Below, in pieces: positions 36,448 through 48,400 of a stretch of DNA of 64,000 nt. Positions within the stretch are counted from its first letter, which is position 1. Every line of letters starts with the position of its first letter. The notes beneath the pieces are model-generated. The model saw nothing but the letters and a program-made list of their open reading frames with translations, ran no database searches and was not told the DNA's origin. The position numbers and the translations under genes were made by a program. Source of the stretch: Rhizophagus clarus (Eukaryota; Glomeromycota; Glomeromycetes; Glomerales; Glomeraceae); NCBI GenBank assembly GCA_015698045.1, contig BLAL01000034.1:124001-188000 (forward strand), given 5' to 3'.

Positions 36448-36891
36448 TCAAAATTGTTCTAGAATTTCATCTGCTTCTTCGCCATTATCATCTCCTTCAT
36501 TATCATCATCATCATCATTATTGTAATCCTCATCACTTTTGTCTCTTACTTCCTCTTCAACTATTACATTTAATTTATTGATATGCACATCTATATGTAA
36601 TATATCATTGCAATTGTTTTAATTAAAAATTAATATCAATGAATTAAAGTCTACATATATTAATATTACCTGACATTAATTCATTTGCCTTTTTAATATC
36701 TATATCTCTTCTTTTTTTTGTAATATCAATTTATCCTAAGTTCTTTTAACTTTTTTTCAGTCCTTTCATATATATTTTTGGTATTTTACTATTTATTATC
36801 CTTACATATAAGCAAATCTTATTAAAAAAAGTAATACATATATCTGTTCTATTTTTATTTCTTTATCTTCAGATGATTTACATTTAGACAT
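36448..36891 (-). pseudogene. Remnant of a short acidic protein gene (B)
   Basis: Begins MSKCKSSEDKEIKIEQI at 36891. A later exon near 36775-36672 reads KNIYERTEKKLKELR, then RRDIDIKKANELMS before a gtaata donor. The last exon ends with a strongly acidic tail (EEEVRDKSDEDYNN, a run of Asp, EEADEILEQF) and stops at 36448, just before remnant A on the same strand. It could be the 5' half of the same ancestral gene. A TGA in the middle exon suggests decay. Confidence 0.35.
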
Positions 36892-37188
36892 AGTATCAGA
36901 AAAATATAAACAAAAAAATATGGATATAGAAAAGAAAAAAACGTATTGTATTCTTACGATATAAATATAAAATCTTGGTTATTATAAATTATGATAATAT
37001 TACACAATTGGAAAATATACATGATCTTGATATCGTAAAGATGCAGAATCAGTTAAAAATATTGAAAGAACTATGATGGAAAAAGAAGTGAGAGAAATTA
37101 ATGGAATATTTCATTTTGAATTCCCATTTTTATAAAAAAGAAGCGATAAGAAATATTTTTAATACTGCATTGGGAAAATTTTGGTCCA

Positions 37189-37231
37189 CAGATCTGCGCA
37201 ATTTTGCAGAACCCAATTCTGCGCAGATCTG
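37189..37231. repeat. 12-bp perfect inverted repeat near the left end
   Basis: CAGATCTGCGCA at 37189-37200 and its exact complement TGCGCAGATCTG at 37220-37231, with a 19-base loop. This is a likely subterminal transposase-binding hairpin. Confidence 0.8.
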
Positions 37232-37559
37232 AGGACATGCCGATGCACAGCACTGAAAAATTTCATGGATTTCTGCGCAGTTCTGCAAACACAAAAAAAT
37301 CTGCGAAAATTTTCAAAAACAAATCTGCGAAATTTTTCAAAATTTTTGACATTTACAATTACTTTTATTGTTAATTAACACCAATTAATTTATTTAATTT
37401 ATTTAATTAAAGCATTACAAATAAATCAATTTACTACACTATTAACTATATTATTTCGGGTATTAAATGCACTAAATTTCCTGGCCTTTCTTTCTTTACT
37501 TTCACTGTTTCGTTGAAAATGTAAAAAATGTTTTTTTCGAGGTTTTTTACCTTTATATT

Positions 37560-39850
37560 AGGATTGGAACCTTTCTTTCAGTTTCCTGCGCCTGCAAAAA
37601 AAACTAACGAAACTGTCAGTAAATGTTTCGTTAAATAAAAAAAAAACAAAAAAGAAAATTAAATACCGTTTACTTTGAAATTCTATCCAGAGACAGGTCA
37701 GAAAACTGCAGACCTAAACTAATATTTTTCAAAATTTTAATCTTCAAAATTCATCCGGTAAGCATCTGGAAAGCTGATGACTTATAAAATAAAAAATGAA
37801 ACAGTTAGTTGATGTTTCGTTTAAAAAAAAATAGTAATAAATTTAAATTTTCAAAGGTAAATACCTTCAAATTCTACTAGAAGACCTCCGGAAAGACACA
37901 AATCTAAAAAAAAAGAATTCAAAACATTAATTAACATTTTGTTAATAAAAATGAGCAAAAAAAATTTTTTTATCTTCGGAATGAAACTAGGTCCACCGCG
38001 AGGTGAAGTCCATCTAAAAAAAATGAAACTGAACGTTATTTAACATTCGTTGAAATAAAAATAAGATAAAAAAAGGTGTTTTTTTGCCTTCAGTCTGCTT
38101 TGAGTTCCAGACCTAAAAAAAGAAAAATAAAATGAAATGTTAGTTTCATTTTGTTTTGTAAAATAAAATATTATTTCAAGATTTTTTTACGTTTGAAATA
38201 CCGTGGCCTGCTTCGAACTAGAGTTCTGGACCTAAAAAATAAAAATGAAAATGAACATTAGTAACATTCATTTAAATAAAACAAAAAAATAATAAATTTT
38301 GAAGGTATTACCTTCGAAATACCAGTCCGCCTCTAAATTCTGGACCTAAAAAATAAAAAAAATAAACATTAATAACGTTCATTTAAATAAAACATAAGAA
38401 AAAAAATAATAAATTTCGAAAGTATTACCTTTGAAATATCAGTCTGCCTCTAAATTCTGGGCCTAAAAAATAAAAAAAATGAACATTAGTAACATTCGTT
38501 TAAATAAAACAAAAAAAAATAATAAATTTCAAAGGTATTATACCTTCAAAATACCAGTCCGCCTCTAAATTCTGGACCTAAAAAATAAAAAAAATGAACA
38601 TTAGTAACGTTCATTTAAATAAAATAAAAAAAATAATAAATTTTGAAGATATTATACCTTTGAAATACCATAATCCGTCTCTAAAGGAGTTTCAGACCTA
38701 AAAAAAGAAAACAAATGTTAGTTGATGTTCGTTGAAATTAAAGTAAAAAAATTGTTTTTTTTACTTAATGATCCGCCTCGACATGGAGTTTCAGACCTAA
38801 AAAAAGGAGAAAAGCGAAACGTTACTAATGTTTTGCTAAAATACAAAAAAAAATTACTTTTTTCTTTTTTTTTTTACTTAATGGTCTACCTCGAAATGGA
38901 GTTCCAGACCTAAAAAAAAGAAGAGAAGTGAAATGTTAATTAGTTTTGTTTCAATATAAAATATAATTTTAAGGTTTTTTTTACCTTCGAAATACCTGGT
39001 CTGCCTCAAATAAAACTCTGGACCTAAAAAAAAAGAAAAAGAAATTGAATGTTAGTTAACGTTCATTAATAAAAATAAAAAAAAAAATTTTTTTCAAAAT
39101 TACTTTTGAAATGATGTCCAAAGCCGCATGTTCGGTATTCTGGATTACAAAAAGTAAGAACAAACGTATGATAATGTTTGTTAAACAAAATTAAAAAATA
39201 AAATCAAACATTAATATTAATGTTCGTTAAATTAAATTAATAAAAAAAGACTGGAGCTATACTTTGGCTTTCAGACCTAAAAAAAAGCAAAAATCAAATG
39301 TTAATATTAATGTTCATTAAATAATAAAAAGGTCTGGAGCTATACTTTAGCTTCCAGATCTAAAAAAAATTAGAATTGAACATGTTTAATGCTAATGTTT
39401 GTGAATTAAACTTCAATAAAAAAATTTTTTGAAGGTTTTACCATCAGAAAAAAAATGTTGGGAGCTATACTTCAGCTTCTGGACCTAAAAAAAAAGCAAA
39501 AATCAAATATTAATATTAACATTCGTTAAATTTTAAATAATAAAATGGTTTGGAGCTGTACTTTGGCTTCCAGATCTAAAGAAAATTAGAATTGAATATG
39601 TTTAATGCTAACGTTCGTAAATTAAATTCAATAAAAAAAATTTTTCAAAGGTAAAACCTTCGAAAAAAGTCTGAAGCTGTACTTTAGCTTCCAGACCTAA
39701 AAAAATATAAAAATCAAATGTTTATAACGTTCGTTAAATAAATTAATATACTTGAAGGCTTTAACCTTTGAAATGGAGAGTCTAGAGCTGTTCTTCAACA
39801 TCCAGGACCTCTAACCTTCGAAATAGAGTCTGGAAAGGGCTTTGGGTTCG
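37560..39850 (+). repeat. Degenerate tandem array, about 118-bp unit
   Basis: Units repeat in order: TTTCGAAGGTATTACCTTCG-like segment, a GTCCGCCTC or GGAGCTATACTT segment, TCTGGACCTAAAAAA, then GAACATTAGTAACGTTCATT and AAATAAAA. Landmarks TGGACCTAAAA at 38342, 38461 and 38574 give a period near 117. The GGTATTACC and AACGTTC words are themselves palindromic, so each unit can fold. Later units (39240-39780) use a GGAGCTATACTTTGGCTTC variant. Confidence 0.8.
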
Positions 39851-40839
39851 TCCAAAACTTAGAAAAGAAGCTACAAAAAAAAAAATTTTTAAAATAGCTT
39901 CGCAAAATAGATCTTGCCATTTTTGTCTATAAAACTTTGAAATTCGAAAACAAATTTTTTAACTTCCTAATTTCTCGTTCATCCTGCACTTTAAAATCAT
40001 AAGTAAAAAATTTTTGTTTAAATCCGGAACTTGTACCTTTGGCATTCTGCCGAACATTAGAAACTTGTTTTAAAGACTTCGAACCTTATAAAGAAACAGT
40101 ATTTTTTAATTTTTTTTTTTTTAAAAAAAATTATTCTTGAAGTCCGAGTATCTGACAAGCTTCGAAGCTTAAAAAAGAATCTACTAAAAAATTTATTTTT
40201 TTTTTCTTTGGTATCTTTAAACAAATTATTTTTTTTAAGGCGTTAAAAAATTATTTCTTTAAAAATATTATAAAATTATTTCTTTAAAGTGATAGAAAAA
40301 ATTGTTTTTTTAAAAAAGTTTAAAAATTAGCGATGTAAAGTTTATCAAAATAAATATGCAAAGTTTATCAAATTAAAGAAGAAAATTGTGAAAATCTTCA
40401 AAGCTTTTTGTACAAAGTGTTTTTAAAAATCTGCAATTTTGGAGATTATCACAAATTTTTCATAAAAAAAATCTTTAAAAAAAATAAAAAATAATTTCTG
40501 CAGTATTGCGCAGATTCATAACAAAATTGCATTAAAAAAATGCGGCAATTTGCTAAAATCACAGATCACCACAGATCTAAACTGAAATAACTTTCCCGAT
40601 GTGATTTATTGTATATTACAAACATGAATAATATTATTTAAATTTGTTCATTGTAATTTATTGTATTACAAACACAAATAATATATGTTAAATTTGATAT
40701 TGTAATTAGAATTTTATTATCAAAAAAATACATATATAATAAAATATAAAAATGAAAATAAAATAAAAAAAATAAAAATTTATAATATAAAAATAAAAAA
40801 AAAAATAGAAAATAGTAAAGGGTAAAATGATAAGAAAAA

Positions 40840-41295
40840 AATTGTTTTAATGACAGTGTTGATGACGGGATAAGGAGAATAAGAACGCCTTTGCTCATGA
40901 CAGTGATGAGATTAAGAGCGCCTGCACTTATAATGATAATGAAATCAAAAGCGCCTATGCTCATGATGGTGATGAGATCAAGAGCAACTGCACTCTCGAT
41001 ACTCATATCTTCTACAGTCTACCCAATTTCTTTTCACAGCGCGAACTGATGCTTAAAATAAAACAATTAGTTAATTATAAATGTGATAAATTAAATAAAA
41101 AAATCAATTAAATAATAAATTGTTACTTTCAGCAAGTCAGAATTCATCTAACAACTCATCATGAAAACGTTCATTATGAAGAGTTGGTATGTAGGTAGGA
41201 AATCCTCCCAGATTTCCACTCAATAACCTTTTCAAATTTTCATAACCACTTTTTAGTGCATTCCATTTATTCCTGTACTGTCTTTTTGTCAGTGT
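40840..41295 (-). pseudogene. Myb/SANT-like gene remnant
   Basis: A minus-strand exon near 41295-41130 reads LTKRQYRNKWNALKSGYENL, KRLLSGNLGGFPTYIPTLHN and ERFHDELLDEF, then TGA where the family would have Trp (one base change). It resembles Myb/SANT-like DNA-binding domains. A following exon near 41050-40850 reads AVKRNWVDCRRYEYRE and His/Arg/Ser-rich repeats (SHHHEHRR, SHHCHEQRRS) with several stops. The His-Arg repeats come from a 39-42 base unit with TGATGAGATCAAGAGC. Probably a dead gene, perhaps transposon-related. Confidence 0.5.
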
Positions 41296-41299
41296 GAAG

Positions 41300-43635
41300 T
41301 TTTAGTGATCATTATTTATATTTTATGATATAGTTCTAAATTACCTTTTGATTGTGAATGGCAGTAGTACAAAAAAATTGTTAATACAATCAATAATACT
41401 GAATTAACGAGAGAGTAGCATCGTTTAGCCACTGTAAAGTTCTGGTATTTAATTGTGCTATTTTTTAATATTATTATGAAATAAAAAAAAATATTATAAA
41501 ATTGAGTAATTGAGAGTAATTGATTTAATTAGAGAAAGAAAGTATTTTAAAATGAGTGAAATGGTAAACAGGCCCCATATTTATAATAAATTTTATTATT
41601 ATTTTTGAACTCTATATTACGATTCTGCATAGATCTTAATGTAATCATCTTTAGATCCTATATATATTATGCATATTTTTCTAATTATGTCATTTATTAA
41701 TTTATTCAAAACATGTCTTAAAAATATAATTTTCTTGGATCCTATAATAATTTATAAATTTTACCCAAATTTTTATGATCTTAATGTAATCATAGATCCT
41801 GCATATCATTTACGTATAGATATTTTATTACATTATTATAAAAAACAGGATTAAGTGTTTGTTTCATTATAGCATATCTGCCGATTTTCGGAATTAACAA
41901 AATTAGCCTAAATTAAGGAATTTGATGATAATTAAATAAAAATCAAGTTAAATAAGTTTCACAAAAAGGATCAATCTTGTGCTACATGATCATATGACAC
42001 AAATATCGAGAAATTATTTCAACAAAAGTAGCGTTAAAAAATTTTTTTCTTTCGTAAACTCCATATTAAACTCCCCATTAACTTTCCCATCAAACTTTTC
42101 CACCAGTTTTTACATTATGTAAGTTGAGAATTTTGGCAAGTATATTAGAAGTTATTTTACATTAAATATAACTTGGAGCTATTTTTTTATTTTTTTTTCA
42201 ATAGTTTATAAAAAAAAATTTATTTAGGTAGCAAAATTATTCAAAATAATCTTTCAATAAATAAATAATTCTAAGATTAATAACGATGTTTTAGTGAATT
42301 TAAATTATATATTGATTAGTTTATTTAGTTAAAATCTATTTGATATTCATTATTAATTATTTTTCAATCAATTTTTTTTTGTTAAATCATTATTCTGGTG
42401 CTTATTCTTACTTTTTTTTTAAATAAACTAATTTTATAATATTTTTATTCCTTTTTTTAGAAATTTCTTCTACTGGTTTCAGGTTAAAGAGATAAATTTT
42501 TTTGGAAAAGGTCTTAAAAGTTTTTTTAAGTATTTTTTGGCTTATTTTATCTTATGTAGGGACGGTTTTGATCAATTTTAATCGGTACTGCACCACATAA
42601 TTGATGATTGGCAAATTTTTCAAATCGGCGCATATGGTTATTTTTGCTAATTGATAATTGCTATTCAAAATTCTATAACAATGAGTAATAAGGAGAACGA
42701 TTCAAAGAATAGATATGCTAATTTTGCATAGCAAATAAAAAAATAATTTTTTATTATGGTAATTTAGTTATCATCAAGTTTAACAAAGTAAGATCGAATA
42801 TTTGTTAGTTATTCAAATATTATTGGACATAATTCGAATATATCATGTGATTCAAATATTTGTTACACTCTTTAGATTTAGAAAAATTATTTAAGTCAAT
42901 AAATTCAGATTTTAGATACAATTTATAAAAAAGAAATATTATTTTTAATAAGGTTGGCCATAAGTATACCAGTAATAGAAAATATTTTATATCAATAAAA
43001 AAAAATATATTTTTTTTTATTATAAATCAACTCATTAATTGTATACAAATTGATAAAAGTAATTCTTAATTTTTTTACATAATCTCATGTGTGAAATTGT
43101 GAATACAGATAAGAAGACAATCGGTGATCTTAAATGAATTATTAAAAAAAAAAGGAATATGATCACATAAAATTTTTTTTTAAAAAAAAAATTTTTCCCA
43201 CTGCTACCTTACCACATAAAAACTCTTTGCCAATTTGTATATTACATTATAGTTAAAAAAATTGTACATCAATATCAGCATCAGAACATCAATATATACT
43301 GTTAATTAGAACTTAATTCAAACTTAATTTACTCTATTTTGAGAATACCATAAATAATTGCTAGTGATTTGATACAGATAATTATGTATCTATTAATAAC
43401 AAAATTGGCATTAATTTTAATCAAATTGATCATTTATTTTGCTTTTTTTTGGTTTTTTTTTGTCGATGCGCTGATAATATAAAGGTATTTATAATTTAAA
43501 GATTTAATTGAATCATAAAATTCTAAGTTAAGATATTTTAAATTTTTTATAAAGATGAGAAGATGATTTAATCATATTGAACTAATAAAACTAATTCGAA
43601 TTTGAAATTGGTTTTCTTATAGCAATCCTAATGAG
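41300..43635. other. Non-coding, nothing recognised
   Basis: Very AT-rich DNA without gene-like frames. No terminal repeats found. Confidence 0.45.
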
Positions 43636-43639
43636 ACAA

Positions 43640-43755
43640 CAGAATCTGACAAGAGAGTAGTAATACATTTACCCATATGTTTATCTGATAATGATAACGA
43701 AGACATAGACTTTTAATATGATTATGAAGATGATAATTTAAGTTTTCAAGACAAT
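43640..43755 (+). pseudogene. Left half of an interrupted acidic gene fragment
   Basis: Reads TESDKRVVIHLPICLSDNDN and DYEDDNLSFQDN after a stop, ending exactly at the CCCTATAA element. The frame resumes beyond the element at 50798 with NDDDNVYNLLYRNL and a stop at 50846. A 3-base AAT is repeated at both edges. Confidence 0.45.
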
Positions 43756-44219
43756 CCCTATAAAAAAATTGGATAAGGAATTTATACATTTTTTTATACG
43801 GAAAAGTCATATGAATATTGTATGATTATCATATAATAAATGTAGAATTTTCTGTAAAAAATATATACGTAAAAAAATACATGATACGGAAATCTGTCCA
43901 ATTCTGTATCATAAAATTACAGTTTATATACTGATAAATACTGAAAAATACATAAATCATACATTTTTTTAACGTAATTTATAATATTAATTTTATTATT
44001 TAATTTTAATTTTTAAATGATAATATTTACATTGAACATGTTTTATTATATTATTAAATCAATATTTAAATAATAATTAAATAAATAATATTTTATTTAA
44101 TACAAATATTTCATTTCTTATTACATTTCTTTAACTTTATTAAAAACTAAACTCCCCTCTATACTATATCATACCTACAGTAATTCTAAAATTATCCTAT
44201 GCTAGTCTCCAAGAGTTGG

Positions 44220-45030
44220 CATTCCTACAAAAAAAAAATATGAAAAAAACAACCCACAAAAAAAAATCAACTCATGAAAAAATAAATCAACCTGCAAGAA
44301 AGAAATCAACTCACAAAGAAAGAAATCAACCCACAAAGAAAGTAACCAACCCATGAAAAAAAAAATCAACCTGTGAAAAGGAAATAACTTACAAAAAGAA
44401 CTGACCTACAACAGAGAAAAAGAAGTCTCAAAACTGATCTATTACAAAAAGAGAAACTAAATTACCTACAAAAGTAAATTAACCTATAAAAAAAGAAAGT
44501 CTTTGAAGCATTTTACAAAAAAAAAAAAAGAATGAACTAACTCACAAAAGAAAAGAAACCTAAACCTGATCTTTAAAAAGAAAAGGACTTTCATACTATA
44601 AGAAAATTAAATAAAAAAAAATATTAAATTCAATGTAAAAAGTTATCTTTAACGAAAAAAAAAATTATTTACAAAAGAAAGGGGAGCGAGGTGCGTGGGT
44701 GAAAAATGAATAATAAAAACAAAAAAAAGTTTTTAACAAAGTTGGGAAAAATAAAGAGAAATAAAAATAGGGAATAAAAAATAGAAAGAACTAAAAACGA
44801 AAACTTTTTTAAAAAAAAGTGAAAAAAAAAATTTTTAAAAAGGGAGAGGATAAAAAGTAGAATAGAAAGAAAAAATTTGTTATTTTTTATTAAAAGAAAG
44901 GAGTAGCAGGTGAAAAGAAAATCAAGAGAAAAAAAAATTTTTTTAGAAAAAAGTTAGAGGAAGAAGAAAAAAAAAAATATGGAAAATAAAAAAAGGAGGG
45001 TATAAATAAAAAATGGGGAGGGAAACAAAA
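44220..45030 (+). repeat. Purine-rich low-complexity tract
   Basis: The plus strand is almost entirely A and G, with embedded GAAAGAAATCAACCCACAAA-like units repeated irregularly at 44250-44420. Strong strand asymmetry over about 800 bases. No gene. Confidence 0.7.
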
Positions 45031-45401
45031 AATGTATCATAACCTAGGGGTGTGGGGGGGGACAACTTATTTTTTGTGTCACCATCAAAACTGTCACCCC
45101 TGAATTTATACCGATCATTTTTTTTTACTATATAAAAAAAATATCTCAAGCCTAAAACTTTTGACACACAACGTTTCTAAAAGCCGATGTTCGAGCATAA
45201 AGTAGCATACAAGAGAACTGTTTACTGCCAAAGTTTCATAGCATTTAGCGCGTTATTGGCTTTCTGGTTAGCTCAAATATGTTTAATAAAGGTTTCTATA
45301 TAATTAATATTTTTTTTTCTCAGTCGGAAAATTAATAATAAAATTTTTTTAATCGTAGTTAATTTTTTTACTTTATTTATATCAAACAATGACACAATTA
45401 T

Positions 45402-48400
45402 CTATGAAAACAATTCTTTGTTAAGTGCTTCGTCAGTAAAAGGTGACCGATTTTTCAAGTTGGAAATAATTATAGGTGCCAACTTTTGTTTTTTTTTATA
45501 CGGTGTTGAAGTCCCAAATGCCCAGATTAACCACAATAATTCTGATACTAAAAACATTTTAGCGAATGAATCTTCTACTTCTTCAAGCTGCGCCCATACC
45601 CGAAGTTGTTCCAAAGCATGAGCAGGATTAGTAGGTAAATTTGCTTTTTTCATGAGAGAGGGTTTTTTATTTTCTGTTGTAGAATGACTTGAACGCATTG
45701 ATTTCAAGTTTTCTCTTAAACTTGCGGTGCCTTTTTCTGGAATATAATTATTAACGTCCCTCCACGTTTTTTGACGACTTTTCATATAGATTGAGATACA
45801 CCTTTCGTAAATAAATCCAAATTCTTCATTTTCCAATTCGATATTATTATTTGTTGAATATTTCAAAATTGTAATAAAATTTTGATTTAAAGGTAAATTA
45901 GAAAGAAGACTATTTTTCACATAGCGCAAAATGTTTGGTCCCAATTCGTTATGTTTTTTGAACAATTCAATTACTAAAGATTCTAAATAATACATAAACC
46001 GTATGAATTCAGGCCCAGGTATAATGTTAGTGGTCCGTGTTTTGGTTTCCGCCACATATTCAACTTTTTCTGTGCAGAGAGCTCCAAGTAAAGTGTGCAT
46101 AATTGGAAATTTCGGATGGGAATTCATTAAATGGTCTCTTTTAAGTAATTTGAAGAGTACCCAACCTATAATATAAGAAAATTTTGAAGATTCTGCTTGA
46201 TTCAGAGTAACAATGTCCTTAGGAGTTAAGGTAGGATCTGCACATTCTTCTATATCTCTATTTTCACGAACATTACTCTTAAATAGTTCCTCTATCACTT
46301 TGCGAACAAGAAAATAGGCAACTAATCTTTGTGTTGTTATGGCAGAATGATTTTGTAAAATAATTTTTTGAAATTCCAAAAACCAAATACCAGAACATAA
46401 ATAATTATTCAGATTAATTTCCAAACGAGAAATCCATGCAGTTGTCCAGAGTTTTCCTTTGTTTTTAGGAATTGATTTTAAAACAATATTTTTAATATCA
46501 TCTCTCCATTTTTCTAACAAAGAAAAAATTCCATTATTATAGAGGCACGAATTAAAAAACTGCTGGCGTTCTTTTTGAAAAAGTGAGACCTTTTGATTTA
46601 GCTGATGAACTTCTTCACTAAAAGATAATGTTGGAGTTTCAATTCTTCCCATAAATAGATCATCTAGGAGAAGAACTTCAAAAATTTTCCGTACAAAGGG
46701 GGACATGTTGGATAATTGTGTAGCATTACTTAATAATTAAGTAGAATGCATATTATTATTTTTCAACGTTTTTCTATAATCACTTGAAAACAAAAATTAA
46801 TATTAAATATTTTTACACAAGTAAATATTAATTTACAAAAAAAACTACTTACTATCGAGTAAGACAATCAAACTCCATTCCAGTATGGTTTGATTTCCCA
46901 TAATTAACACTTTTGAGTTCAGAAGTCATTCTTGCAGTAACCCGAAACTTATTTAATGCATGTCCATATCCTTTTAAGGTTTGTGTAGAAGAATCACCTC
47001 CAAGCTGTCGAATTGTCCCAAATAGTCCTTCTAACATATCTTGTGATACTTGGCGTGGTTCAATAACTGAATCTGGATATAGAATAAAAATCTCTTTTAT
47101 CATTCCCAAAAAACCTTGGATAGATAAAAGTAAATCAAATTGGCATTGTAGTGAAATCCAATTTATTGTACTGTTTTTTTGACGATCTCTAATTACAAAC
47201 CAATCATAAATTTTTTGTAAGGTTTGAAGACGAGAATCTGCAAGACCTTCTAATGGTTTTTTGCTATGAAATATTTGACGGTAAAGACTTGAATAATTTA
47301 TAAATTCCTGAATAAAAAATTTGTTAGTATTTTTTTTATTATATTTTAATTCTTTTTATTATTCACTCACTCTTGTTCCTGTCGATATTTCTTTCAGCTC
47401 ATCTATTAAATTCATTGCATTTTCAACATCCTTGGATAGGGTATGCTCAGCTAGGTCAACTCGCATCTTACTCCATGAAGTAAGCCAGACATGGCGCTTG
47501 GTAAGTCTTGTGATTTTTGCTGTTGAATTTCGAGCAGTATACTCATAAACACCTTGAATATGACGCCAGCTAACCTCTTTTCCATCTATCATAATCTCTC
47601 TAACATTTCGGCCTTGACCTTCTCCAGTATGGCTTTTTGAAAGATTATTTCGAAGTTTTTTGAAAACATGTGTAGGATCACTGATAAAAAACCATGGTAT
47701 ACCAGTAATTGGATTTATTGTTTTATAATTTGTCCAATGAATCTGAGTATCATAAAAAGGTCTAACGTATATATCTTGAGATACAATTGCTACTTTCCAT
47801 CCTTCTTTATTAGACAAAATTGTGACATCAAATGTTTGTGCTTCAGAATTAATATTTGTAATAATAGCTGCATGCCATTTGTTATCTTTAGGACTTTTAA
47901 ATTCACAGGAATCATTAATATTCCAATTTTGTTTGGTAGGCATTGGTTGTCTTAATGAATTGCGATCAACTTGAAGTTTATTAGAAATGGATGAATCCAG
48001 TAATTGTACTGTAAACTTACTACAATCAAGACTTTTTGCTATAATTTTTGCACGCTCATAATTATTATTTCCAGTATCAACTTCAACAATATTCTCTAAG
48101 GACCATGACGAAGCCCACCAGTCAAAACTTTTAATATGATTCCTATTTTCTCCAGCACCATCACAGACAGATCCATAAGTATGAATGCCAATACATTCAA
48201 GATTAGCCGCAAGTTGAAAAAGTATTTTGTTAATTTCATATGCGGTAAGAGTATTAATCCCATAATATGCTACAGGATATGCAAAGTTACAAGTAGCTGA
48301 ATGCCAAATGATTTGATGCACCTGTGTTGCTAAACCTTGATTATTATCTTTTGGATTAGGTAAGTTGCTTGTATTCTCCCCTTGCAATTCCTTTTCACAT

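Larger units (their letters stand above)
37168..40601. mobile_element. Element-like block with inverted ends and internal tandem repeats
   Basis: The left edge reads CATTGGGAAAATT and the right edge complement reads CATCGGGAAAGTT. Further in, both edges carry CAGATCTG/TCTGCGCA words in inverted orientation. I could not find a matching target duplication, so the exact ends are uncertain. The core is an array of about 118-bp units. No coding sequence. By analogy with 31338-33561 this is probably a non-autonomous DNA element. Confidence 0.5.

Noticed and set aside
40638-41006. 122-codon minus-strand hydrophobic frame
   Set aside because: The upstream Myb/SANT-like remnant reads into this zone in another frame with His/Arg repeats; the hydrophobic frame comes from poly-T tracts and a short repeat.
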